From Hevea brasiliensis (lineage: Eukaryota; Streptophyta; Magnoliopsida; Malpighiales; Euphorbiaceae): a DNA stretch of 64,000 bases. Positions 34,042-44,831 of the stretch are shown here, piece by piece (position 1 is the first letter of the stretch; each line of letters begins with the position of its first letter). The translations under genes were made by a program, and so were the position numbers. Below the pieces are notes generated by a model. The model saw only the letters and a list, made by a program, of their open reading frames with translations. It ran no database searches and had not been told where the DNA came from. The DNA lies in the NCBI RefSeq assembly GCF_030052815.1, contig NC_079495.1, positions 51,019,739-51,083,738 of the forward strand, read 5' to 3'.

Positions 34042-36155
34042 TGAAGGAGCGGAGGCATGAAAAACATAAGTTTATATCATTGAATTCAAAAATTTTTCAC
34101 CTAGGGTCACATGCATCATGCAATATTTATTTTTATCTATTTGATTTCAATGATAAACAGCATATTAAAACTCTTTTAATATGTTTTTGGATCTACATTT
34201 TCCATTTAAGATTTTAGAATTAATCATATTAATTTTAAGAACCCTAGATTAGATCAAGAATAAGTGCACTAACCTCTTGATGCACTGCAGTGTGTTTATA
34301 ACCTTTGGGATGCGTCTTTAGGATACCAGATGTTGTCCATCTAGCTTGTCCACACCAAGATCACCTATGGCAGCCCTTGAACAGCTTCTAAAGCTTTTTC
34401 TATGAATTAGAAAATCAAGTTTTGCCTTTTGAGAGATTACAGATATAAACAGGATACTAGAAACAATTTCTAGTACTTTTAATTCAAGAGATTGTTTGCT
34501 AATCTCTTTAAAATGATGAGAGATGAAGAAGAAGAGAAGGGAGAAGAGCTAAGGGTGGTGGCACCTTTTTTGAGAATGAGCAGATTGTGTAATTTGTTCC
34601 TACATCGTTACACTTATATAGCTAGGTCACCACTTAAAACCCTTGCCGCATGTCACCTTCTTATTGGTTCTAGGTTTAATTGACCCAATCACATTGTGCC
34701 AAGTGTCAAACCTATATTTAATCTTAATTTCAATCATCTTATATGATAAAAAGACATTTGGCAAGTTTATGTGTAGTGCCATGTGTCACCATCTCATGGT
34801 GCCATATGTCACCCTATGAAATGACCAAAATACCCTGTGTCTTAATTTTGAGTTCTCAATCCAAAATAATTATTTCTCTTCTTCTAATCAATTTATATCA
34901 AATATAAATTAATTAATTAATCTTTATTAATTAATTTCTTATTAATTAAATTCATATTTAAATACTTTAAATATAAATTTAACTTATACTATACATCCAA
35001 TAACCTAGATTTGGTTTCAAGCTATGCTAGGGATTTTGCAGTCTAATTGCAAACCAAACCTATTTTATTAATCAATTAAACTCTTTAATTAATTAATTAA
35101 ATTATATTTAAGTTGGTGATTACTTGTGTACATGTGTGACTTACTAGGCTCATCACTAATTGGCAATGAGACATGATATCAACTCTTAATATCATCAGAA
35201 CTCTTTCTTACCATAAATGATTTCTCTAAATCATTTTATGCACCTCATAAACCATGGTTAATACCTAGCATAGCATGCCATGGCCACCCAATTAGTAATA
35301 AGGTTTACCTTAAATGAACTTATAATCATATGTTACCTTGCACTAGAATCTCTCTGTTACAAAATCTCAATTCAAGCTGGAGTCATGGTTTATGTCAAAC
35401 CCCATTTGCTATGAATATTATGTTCTCTTTTAATTTCAGTTCTTGATTAAAAAGATTTTCTCATCAGAAACTCTTTTCTGATTAAATCTATCTGTCCTGG
35501 CCAGAAACTTGAAACATCAAGAACAATTAAATGAACATAGGATTTTATCCCTATTTACTTAAAGTAACAGATTCCATCTTGATCAACACCCACCTCCATA
35601 TATAACTAGTATGAGCCAACACATGCCCATATACCCATACACAGTATTAGTATGAAAGAAGTATCAAACTCAAACTACCTATATACAAAATAACTATGCT
35701 ATCTCAGGTCTAAAGATTATATGCACTAATATGATTTATGACAATACATTGATAAGAGTAAACTCCATGTGCTTGTCATAAATGTCACTGGTTCAGCCTA
35801 TTTATCATGTATAAGTGCTTATCATGTTTGTTATATGGCATGAGACTCACCATTCCATCTTATTTATATCTCATATAAATAACTTGAGAACAAACATGAA
35901 TACAATCTTACTGGATAAGTCATGTCCTTATTGTGAAGTATCCTCGATTGTGAACCTATTTATGATACTTTATGCTATAAATACTATCACTCATATTCTT
36001 AATAACTTAAGAATAGAATTTCTAACAAAATATTAATGGACCTTTTTTATTACACATAAATATATTATGTAAATGGAAAAGTGAAAATGCCTTTTATTAA
36101 TAAAAGATGTACAAGATACATACTAAATGATATGCTCTAGGGCATACTACTAACA
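34042..36155 (-). repeat. 5' LTR of C1 (2114 bp)
   Basis: On the minus strand it starts TGTTAGTAGTATGCCCTAGAGC and ends CTTCA next to the PBS. It pairs with 11119-13107. It is followed on the plus strand by TCAAT. A related LTR of another subfamily lies at 48949-50998 and shares the TATGCCCTAGAGC-type start. It contains the sequence GAAATGACCAAAATACCC (about 34817), also typical of the Ty3 LTRs here. Confidence 0.92.
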
Positions 36156-36160
36156 TCAAT
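36156..36160. repeat. Target-site duplication TCAAT, right copy, of C1
   Basis: Matches 11114-11118 exactly. LTR X resumes at the next base. Confidence 0.88.
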
Positions 36161-37222
36161 ATCATTACCCATCCATTACATATCAAAATAAATTAAAGTC
36201 CCTTAATTCCCATGGCTGCTGATTTTATGGCTCCCTAATACTCAACCATTTCCTCAATTTTTCTTTGCAAATCAACTCATCTCAACCTTAATACAAAGTT
36301 TAATTAAGAGAGGTAAGGAAAACTAGCACTAACCTTTTTTTTTTTTATCTTGCTAAACCTTGAAATTTTCTCTCCTTTTTGCTACCTATGTGTTGCCCAT
36401 GATGTGTAGACTAAGTTTAATGAAGACACTTGAAAAATTTATGGCTTGATCATTAGGAGTGGAGCTTGCATGAATGGCCGGCTATGGAGTTTCTTTAGGA
36501 GAAATGAATTCAGCACAAAAGGAGTGAGGTTGAAGATGAAGTATTAGTGTTGCCCTCTTTGTCCACATATGCTTATATAGTCCCATTTAGTGCTCCACTA
36601 ATGATAATTAAACATTAAACTAATCCAAGGTTTCCCTTAATTGCAATTATGCCCTCATTTTTCACTATTTACATTATATGTCAAATTTCTTATTTTCATG
36701 GCATTTTCAAAATTTAATACTACTTATTTTTAATTGACATTTAGGTCAAAAATCAAATCTGGATGTCAAATGATTAAAATGCCCCTCTTCAAGTCAAATT
36801 TAGACTTTTTCGGTACTACCGATTTAATCCTTGATCCGCCGATTTTTTCAATTTTCATTTTCATTTGTACTGACTTACTAAATTTTCTTTGACATTTTCA
36901 ATGTCAATTATACCTCAATAGACCTTTAATTAGGTCCCGAAAATATTTTTCGAGGTTCCTCGTGGTCCTGGGATCGGCAACTGTCTTTGCTGTAACTTCC
37001 CGGTGTGGTCACCCACCACTACTGTTCCGGCACGTTTAACCTAGTTATATTTCATCTATTTTATTTTTCCTTAATTTTTCTTGTATTTTCTTATCATTTA
37101 TTCCATCATTTCACGTCTCCTCACTATCATTTAAGTGTAGTTCCAGACATCCTGACTATTTGGGCAGACATCAGCCATCGAAACAATAAAATGTACGGAC
37201 TACCGATGGTGAGGGCATTACA
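36161..37222 (-). repeat. LTR X, remaining part and outer end
   Basis: Continues X after the C1 insertion. It parallels 55540-56381 of E7's LTR: TGCCCATG, AATGAAGACA, AAATGATTAAAATGCCCCTC, TTTTTCGGTA, AACTTCCCGGTGTGGTCACCC, then a terminal GGCATTACA. No PPT follows 37222, so this is the outer (5') end of an LTR and not the side facing an internal region. AGAAA at 37223 would be its target duplication. Whether X is solo or belongs to a full element to the left cannot be seen. Confidence 0.78.
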
Positions 37223-37869
37223 AGAAATCTATTTGGTGTCTAAAAAATTGAGTTAGAATCAAATCAAGAAACTAGTTGTTACACAGTACACGGCCTGTGT
37301 GGCACTACACAACCTAGGGTTGTGTAAATTTCTAGACTGCACTTGGCTTCTTTTAGATGGGAGACAGAAGATTACACAGGGTACATAGGGTTTACATAGG
37401 TTAAGGTACACGGCCTGTGTACTACTTTTCTCCCTTAGCTTTTTAGGTTCGAATGTCTAGAGGGTTTTACGGGGTCTTGGTACATGGGGTCATTTACACG
37501 ACCCGTGTACTATGGCTCTTTGTGCTTCCTTCAGTTTTCTCCTGCCAGAAGGTTACACGGGTCTGGCTTTCTCCTTACATGACTCATATACTTTGGTGCA
37601 GCAACTTCCCTTACTTTTCCTTTTTTCCAAACTTGTCTAGTTTACTCCTATGCCTTGGATTTCCTTTAAAACACCTGAAAAGATATAAAAAAACATGAAA
37701 TTTAGTGGAGATCAACTACTTTAGCAAAAACTAATGTAATTAACTAAAATATATGTGATTAACTACCTAAATGCTATGAAATACAATATAATTATGCCTT
37801 AAAATACCTATATGATACAAGTGTATCAGTCAACCAAATAGGTATAACATAAATTTTTGGATTTACCCT
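37223..37869. other. Gene-free stretch with ACACGGCCTGTGT palindromes
   Basis: No coding region is supported. Diverged palindromes built on TACACGGCCTGTGTA occur at about 37288, 37306 (ACACAACC..GGTTGTGT), 37407 and 37490 (ACACGACCCGTGTAC), with half sites at 37373 and 37554. Such motifs are familiar from LTRs of some Tat/Ogre-like plant elements, so this may be an old LTR fragment. Confidence 0.45.
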
Positions 37870-38247
37870 TTTGGTTGCCCTTTAGCGAATGTCAAGGATG
37901 CCCACCTTTTCTGTATTTTCTTCAACTATTACATGTTTAAAAGTCAGTAGTCTTTGGGCTATCAAAAGGGCAACACTGAAGGTTTCGATCTTAACTAGGC
38001 TTTTTAATTCAATGATCGCAATTTGTTCATATTCATACAATTTAATTTCTCCTTCCTAAGTGTTCATAACCACTGACCATGATAAGGGGAAGTTACACTA
38101 ATTGACGCCTTCACCATGGCCAAGTAAGAAAAACTTGCTCTTCTACCTTTTTAAGGAGATGGAAAACCGCGGAATAAATGGCAGTCCTTCTGAATGTTAA
38201 AGTAATATAAATCATGATCTAGACGATTGCTTAGTTTGAAAAGTCTG
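37870..38247 (-). pseudogene. Plant transposon-protein fragment, C-terminal part
   Basis: Read on the minus strand from 38247 it continues the domain found at 40796-41300 once solo LTR Z is removed: a FTRLF/DLYYF segment, CHLFRGFPSP, a stop, then FSYLAMVKASISVTSP. The YYF...F.GFPSS order resembles the putative gypsy-type transposon domain (PF04195, Transposase_28) common in plant repeat annotations. Function is unknown and the copy is broken. Beyond about 38090 similarity fades. Confidence 0.5.
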
Positions 38248-40795
38248 TGTAACATCCACCATTTTTTAATGTTAGAATTCCTGTCTTTGATGGGGAATTC
38301 TAATGAAACTTATGGTTTCATGGACGGTGGAAATGAGGGTTTGTGTTTTATGTGCCAAGAGTGAGGTTAAAAAGTTTTAAGGATGATTTTCTTGAAATTT
38401 AAAGCATAAGGTTTGTGTTGAGGCATAATGGACTTCAAGAGTCAAAAGTTGGGCTTTCAGCAGCCGAAGGTTCCTTTACTATCGAGGTTTTCCTTCGAGC
38501 AGTGTCAACTTCGGTAGCCAAAAGCTGAGCTTCTGGCAACCGAAAGTCTTTCAGCAAACCTGGGTATAAATGCCTTAATTGACAAAATTTTGAGAAAATT
38601 CTGAAAATTTCTTTAGAATATACCATTTTTCTCACTTTTCCTTGTTCTTCCAAAGAAAGTTTAGGTTTAAACTTGAGTTTAACTCCTTAGTAAAAGTCTT
38701 GCATGTCAGAGTTGAAGTTTAGTTACCAGTGGAGGAGGAAATTCTTATGAGAGTCCAGTAGATGCTTGAAGTTTTCTCTTTGACAAGAGAGGAATTAAAG
38801 CCGCAAGGGGTATGCCTACCTTATGAACTCCAAATCCTAAGTTCTACTAGGTTGCATGCAAGAAAAAATAGCTGATATGTTTTGGAATTTTGTTTTCGAT
38901 ATGTTTTGGAATTTTGTTTTCTTTTGTTTAGAAGTTGGTTGATGGTTTATATGTGGTTAGGAGTTGATATATTGTGTTTGATATACATACATGTGTGGGG
39001 AGAGTCCTTTGATTAATATTAATGGTTCTCATGTGCTGGATTGAAGTTGTATAAGTTGAAATTAAAATTTTTCTTCAAGTTATAAGTTAGTTGAGGTTTT
39101 TGAATAATCTTGGGTTTGGTTAAGTTTGAGGATGCATGTGGCATCTTTGTTTGTTTATGGTGTGAATATATATGTTTGAGTTGAGTTTTTGGAGCTTAGG
39201 CTTGAGTTTAATGTTTTTAGCAAATGAGTCTTCTATAGAATTCAAATTGGAAATTCTAGAAATTCCTAGGTTCAACTGCCGAAAACCATTATTTTGGCAG
39301 CTGAAATAGCTACTACATCCCAAGAGTTTTTGAAGTAGGGCCAAAATAGCTACTGCTTCTTGAGAGTTTTTGAAGTTCCCCACTTCAACAATGGAAGTAA
39401 CTACAGCCTAAAAAAGGCATTTAAGGTTTAAGACTTTGACAACTAAATTTCCTTACTTTGACAGCCAAAGTTACTTCTGCTTGCCTTATTTTCCTTTTAG
39501 CTTTAAGGTCCTAAAATTTGTTTTTACCAAAAAGACCTAGAATATGTTCTATGATACTTGCATAGAGTTATAGAGATCTGGATAACTCATTAGGCTCCGT
39601 CATTTATAGGATTGGATGTAACGAACCTGGAAACCTACAGTTAAGAATAGCTACTATTTGTGATTACGGTGTTTGATAGGCTGCAAGAGGTGAGTAATAT
39701 TAATCCTAATAAATGATAATTTTCTTAATGGTAAATGAATTCATGATCTTTCGCACGCATCATTCCATAATTTATTAGGTTGTATGTATCTAGAACATGA
39801 ATATGCTACATTATTGCATAATTATTATTAATGTTAGATAGATGTTGGATGATCCATTGATTTCCTCTATGATACAAATATGTTTTATGTTACCATAATG
39901 ACACAATAATGTTTTATTTTATGATCATGCATGATGTGATGTGGTAAGACTAGGTAAGGCCTAATAATCCCCTAACTCACTATTTATGATAGAAGAAGAC
40001 ACGAGGAGCTTCTTTAGGAGCCAAGCACATTGGTTATGTTATGTATTATGAGGAAGTCCTGAGGAACATCTTTATGATATGAGCAAATTGGTTATGAGAA
40101 ATCATTGGTGACAATTCAAAACATCTTTATGATCCGAGCAAATTAGTTATGGGAAATAATTGGTGGCAAGTCTATCATATGTGAATTTTTTGTGTTGTGC
40201 AAACTCATGTAATTGATGCATTACATATGTATGAATTGAATAATATGATAAATGATGTTGGCTGGTTTACTCACTAAGCTTCCCCAAGCTTACCACTTCC
40301 CCTTAACATCAGGTGAAGTACTGCAAGATTAGAGATATCTACAGGAAAAGCTAGCAAAAGGCAAAGGTCTAGCAAGTTACATTATATTACTTCAATTTTT
40401 ATAGTGTAATATAATTTATAAACTTTTATATATTGTGCTTGGTTTTAAAGGATTGTAGCATGTAATATAGGAGTATAAGAATAGTATGCATGTATTTCTG
40501 ATATATAAACACTCTCTTACAATTATGTATGAATGAAAGTATGGATTACACTTTAACATTTTATAAATGATATGAAAAGGTTCAAAATTCTAAGCCATTT
40601 AAAAAAAAATAAACAAAAGAAAATGTTTTATGCTATGATGGAAGTGCTAAAATGTAATTGCTTATAAGTTGCTTAGATTTTGGTTTATATGGAATGAGTA
40701 AATGTTAATAGGTTTTCAAGCTTGCTAAGAGTTTCAATAGCCTTAAATTGACCCGTTCCTTAGTGCTATTAATGGCTCCTAGTTGATTCGTTACA
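38248..40795 (+). repeat. Solo LTR Z (2548 bp), target duplication GTCTG
   Basis: It begins TGTAACATCCACC and ends GATTCGTTACA. GTCTG occurs at 38243-38247 and 40796-40800. Its start matches the 3' LTR of E5 (47695), so both belong to one family. It holds repeated CAGCCGAAG/CTTCGG motifs (38455-38560, 39275-39310), a ~57-bp imperfect tandem repeat (40005-40172) and the CTAAGCTTCCCCAAGCTTA hairpin (40268-40299). Confidence 0.93.
40005..40172. repeat. Imperfect ~57-bp tandem repeat in LTR Z
   Basis: Three diverged units share (A)ACATCTTTATGATATGAGC, then AAATTGGTTATG and AAATCATTGGTG. They lie about 100 bp upstream of the LTR hairpin. Confidence 0.65.
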
Positions 40796-41300
40796 GTCTG
40801 GTAAAGATTCTTACCTTGCATAGTAATGGCACAACCCATTGGAAGGCTATAAGAGTCCTCCAACTATTTGGAGCCAATTGAGTAATGCAGATATTGTAAA
40901 ACTCAGCAACTCCACATAAAAGTGATTAAGAGGAAAATGTAGCATGACCTTGAACTATTCCTCATATACATTTCACTAGGAAGTTAGGCATATGGATAGG
41001 ATCATTTGCCCTAAAATCATCCCAACAACAAAGAAACATATACTCATCTGGCTTTTTTTATTTGTACAAGATGGAAAGGATGTGCTCTTTCTTTAGCTTT
41101 GACTTTATCAGAGCAACTAGGCTGCTGTCATCACTCACCCTACTAGTATCATCATTTCCTATTTCACTTGCCTGCTTAAGGGTGCCAACGATAATAGGTT
41201 TGGATGTCCCAAAGTCACCCACCTTATAAGGTAGCCTAGGTGAAATGGTAGCCATGTAGGCACTACTTAATGTTTCTTGGGAATCACGTAGGAAGCTCAT
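40796..41300 (-). pseudogene. Plant transposon-protein fragment, N-terminal part
   Basis: ATG at 41300 opens 80 codons (MSFLRDSQETLSS..., KLKKEHILSILYK) before a stop. The same strand continues KPDEYMFLCCWDDFRANDP, MPNFLVKC, a stop, then EFYNICITQLAPNSWRTLIAF. The ITQLAPNSWRTLIAF block is typical of the plant putative gypsy-type transposon domain (PF04195). The coding sequence is split by solo LTR Z and continues at 38247. I assign only the family resemblance. Confidence 0.55.
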
Positions 41301-42199
41301 TATAGAAGACAGGGAAGAAAATAAGGCAGAGAAAAGGGAAATACCTTATTTGGTAGATAACAACTCTGGTGAAGAAATCTTACAATGAAAGACATCGATA
41401 ATGGTAGAAGAAAATAGGCAGAAAGCTCTCAACTCTCAAATGATTACAAAGTGTAAAATGAATGAGTAAAGGAGGTCTCATGCTTATGTAGGAAGGGCAT
41501 TTAATTTTCTCTCCCTTAGAATATCCAAAGGACATGGTTGAGAAGGTTTAATAGACATGACTGTAAGATGCCTTAAGGTAATAGGTAATTATGGCAATGA
41601 GCCTTTTTGCCTACCAGAAGATTGTTCACATACATAAGGTGACATGGCATCATTTGGACCATCCATTAAGCAGACCCTAATTCACCAATGGAGTTAAACT
41701 TGAAGATTCGAACAAGAGGGTACTCACTCGAAATCCACCAAAGAGGAGTCATTAACTCGGGTGACCCAGACATGCATGGAAGGCCACTTTCCTATCCTAG
41801 ATAGGATTTCGAGATACTTGCCCAATAAAGTTAGAATCCTAGTTCAATAAGGATTCTTAGCCTAATAAAGACTCTAACAAACTACACCTCATTTATTCGA
41901 AGACTAAGTCCTATTCCAACATAAACTTCGAAACCAAGTGGGAGTCCAATCTAATGCCCGTATATTATCAGGAACACATAACTAATCTCTCTCTGTCTTT
42001 CTTATTCATTCATTGATCCTCCAATTCCCATCACTGACTTTAGCATTAGAGAGTTTGCCCAAACCAACCACTCGATGTTCTTATTTTTTAGATCCATAAG
42101 GGATTCCTCAGACAACATTAAAAAATGTCAACAAAATATTGTCTTCCACTTGTTTTGTGTCATTGGGCATTTGAGTCTAGTATTTTTGGGATTGAAATA
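41301..42199. other. Gene-free stretch
   Basis: No supported coding region. It would be upstream of the minus-strand transposon-protein gene and may be its leader or LTR. A CT-rich segment (TCTCTCTCTGTCTTTC) lies near 41985. I see no TSD or terminal motif that would define an element. Confidence 0.4.
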
Positions 42200-42262
42200 G
42201 TGGGGACTCAAACCAAGCACTTACTAGGTGAGTGATATGGCTTTAGCCACTTGATCAAATTA
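42200..42262 (-). repeat. tRNA-like SINE head (candidate)
   Basis: On the minus strand TGATCAAGTGG (A-box-like, 42247-42257) is followed 33 bases later by GGTTTGAGTCC (B-box-like, 42204-42214). Order and spacing fit a Pol III internal promoter of a tRNA-derived SINE. The flanks do not fold into a tRNA by eye, and I could not find target duplications. Confidence 0.4.
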
Positions 42263-42277
42263 GGCTAGGATGCACCT

Positions 42278-42300
42278 CAAGGGGGGAGGGGGGAGATGGG
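42278..42300 (+). repeat. G-rich tract left of LTR W
   Basis: AAGGGGGGAGGGGGGAGATGGG. It looks like a PPT but is separated from the LTR by CAAAATTTTT, and TTTTT is the target duplication of W. It is therefore pre-existing flank. It could form a G-quadruplex. Confidence 0.5.
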
Positions 42301-42832
42301 CAAAATTTTTTGTAACACCTTCCCTGTAGCAACTCCGTACATTCTACTGTTCCAGTGACCAGTGTCGGTCTGGATAGCTAGAATGTCCGCAAAAATATTT
42401 AAACTAAAGTGAAAAACCATAATTAACTCAAATATTAAAAAGAAAAATTTAGGAAAAATTTTAGAAATAAAATACAACTAAGTTAAATGAGCCGGTGCCC
42501 TAGCAAAGAACTAGATTAGTATGCCAGTTCTAGACCCGAGGGAAAATTCATAAAATAATTTTTGAGACTCCAAAGAAGGGTCATTGAGTTTCCTATGGCA
42601 TTAGAATGCCAAGAAAATGCTTAGAAAAATTTTTCAATCGGTACAGACAATTTTAGCTCAATAAGCCAAACGGAGGGCATTTTGATTATTTCGTCTTCAG
42701 AGATGATTTTTGGCCGACTTGTCCAGTTAAGTAAATAATTATTATGACATAAAATATGAATAAATATTGCTACAAATTAAATTGAAATTGAGTAGAAAAG
42801 AAAAAAAAGAAAATGAATTAAATAAGAAATTA

Positions 42833-42850
42833 TGACATCACATGATGTCA
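42833..42850. promoter_or_regulatory. Perfect TGACATCA palindrome in LTR W
   Basis: TGACATCACATGATGTCA, 8-bp arms around CA. It sits about 520 bp into the LTR, upstream of the pyrimidine-rich leader, where a promoter is expected. Confidence 0.6.
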
Positions 42851-43594
42851 TTAGTGTGCCTCCACCCAATCACATGGTGACACATGGTTACAACTCACTT
42901 AAGATAAGTTAAATGGGCCGAAATGAAAGAAAAATTCAGATTTCTTTTTTCCTTTCTTCTTCCATCCATAGCCTTCCTTATCCCTTCCACCCAAACCTCC
43001 ATGAAAGCTCCACCAAAGCTTCATAACTCACCAAATCTCACCCCAAAATCCTAAACACCCTTCACAAAAATTAATCCCCAAATCAAGAGCAAGGTTTTGA
43101 TTATCATAAAGTGAAGAAATTCCAAGGTTTATACAAGCCAATAAAGAGACCAAAGAGGTTAGTGCATGTTAATTACTTAATCTTGTTTATTTCTTAAAAT
43201 TTAGTTTGAATATGAACAAATAATTAAGAAATTGAGATAAATCATGTGTGAAATTGAGAATGGAATTTTGGCCAGCTTAATGGGAGTGTTAGTTGATGGT
43301 TTTGATGGATTTAAAATGGCTTAGAAATGGTGTTGATGTGTAGACATAAATTTGAAATGGATTAGTATGCCTAATTGACATGTGTTGTGTGAACCTTGAA
43401 TTTGAGCTAGGGTTTAGACACAAAAACTTGGATCTTGTTCATGTGTTGGTGAATGAAAGTTTAAATGGTTGATTAGTAACCATTTGGCTGTGTATGATGA
43501 AGAATTGAAGTGAGTTGTAGCTTGGGATTTGAGTTTGGCTAAGCTGCCTTGTGTGACCTGCAGGTCTGGATGCGAGTCTAGCTTGTTTAGGCAG

Positions 43595-44130
43595 CTATAA
43601 CTTAGGTTGTGTAGGTTCGATTGGTGCAAAACCAATTGGAAATGAAACTAGACACATAATGGCACAACTTTGGTATAGAAACCTTGCCCAGAAAATCAAA
43701 CCAAATTGGCCTAAAAATTGCCCTAATCCGGGTGACCTGCATTGTGCCTGGGCAAAATGACCAAATGAACAGTATTTATTCATTTGGTCATAACTCAGTG
43801 TAGAAAGGTCCAATTGACCTGAAATTTTACCAACAGAAAGCTGAGACATATACCTACAACTTTTATGAAGAATACAAATCCAAATTCTGAGCATAACCAA
43901 GTCAAATTGCCAACCAAACTTAGTTTACCAAATCTGGCAGAACCAGTTTTGCCCAGAATTTTGGATTCTGTCCAATCCGGCCAGTTATGGCTTTTTGGCC
44001 ATAACTTGAGCTACAAAACTCCAAATGGAGTGATTCAAAAAAGGAAATGTAACTAGACAAAATAAGAAACAACTTTCATGAAGACAATTTTGCCAAATTC
44101 CTACTGTAAGAATGACCAATGGAACAGTAA
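43595..44130 (+). repeat. Three degenerate ~200-bp modules in LTR W
   Basis: Modules start at ATAACTT(A/C/G) motifs at about 43596, 43790 and 44000. Each has a palindrome about 20 bp later: ATTGGTGCAAAACCAAT (43620-43636), GGTCCAATTGACC (43807-43819) and ACTCCAAATGGAGT (44018-44031). Each then has ACAACTTT, a GAA-rich stretch and TTGCCCA or a close variant. The GACCAAATGAACAGT...TTCATTTGGTC inverted repeat separates the first two. Confidence 0.7.
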
Positions 44131-44804
44131 ACACAAGGCTTGAAATCTGAAAATTTTTGAACAACTAACATTAAGCTTAAAAATGGTATTGGCAACCAAT
44201 ACCAACAACTTTAGAATGCAAAATGTGGTATGTTGGGAGTATTAAAGTCAATGTACCTATTGTCTATGCAAAATTCAACATTTTAGTTGACTAATGAAAT
44301 GAATGGTAATACCTAAACTTAAATTTCAAGAATTGTAAAGCTTAAAAGTGTAACATGCCCTAGTACACCTAGCAAGATTGATTTGGATAGGTTGGCATGC
44401 CAATAGGGTTCAGTTAGCAGTACTGCACATGGCATTATGCCATTTTGTGATTTCATGGCTTTTAGCCATTCTGACATTGTGTTGAGACTTGACCTTGTGC
44501 CTAATGTTATTACAGCTTATTAGTGCTTACATTTTGCCAAGGAGACACATATGTGACCGATGGTGTGACAGCCCAAGGTACTTGATACCCAGTGCCAGTT
44601 TACCCATTTATCTAGTCTAGTCATCCAGTATAGGTTACTTGGGCAACCAATAATGAAAATTGATAAATTTAATGAAATAATGAATATAACAAGTACCAAA
44701 TAAATAAGACTACCAATAATTATCAAAAAATTTATATGTATGAGACATCAATACACTCACTGCATATTTATTTTTTTTATTAGTTCTTTTTATTTTATTA
44801 TTAG

Positions 44805-44831
44805 CACCACTAAGCATTATTGCTTAGCGCG
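44805..44831. repeat. Conserved LTR hairpin in W
   Basis: CACCACTAAGCA, loop TTAT, TGCTTAGCGCG; the inner stem CTAAGCA/TGCTTAG is perfect. Confidence 0.65.

Larger units (their letters stand above)
11119..36155 (-). mobile_element. Ty1/copia element C1 with nested insertions
   Basis: Two LTRs of one family, read on the minus strand, bound the element: 5' LTR 34042-36155 and 3' LTR 11119-13107 (truncated inward). Between them lie a PBS, gag, protease, integrase and part of RT/RNase H in copia order (integrase before RT). The outer ends carry matching TCAAT duplications. E3 and a Cassandra-type TRIM occupy 13113-28983 inside it. The element is dead: stops in gag and pol, the N-terminal half of RT deleted, and the 3' end of the internal region lost. 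Confidence 0.9.

Noticed and set aside
42278..42300. G-rich tract as the PPT of an element ending at LTR W
   Set aside because: The TTTTT duplication lies between the tract and the LTR, so the tract is pre-existing flank.
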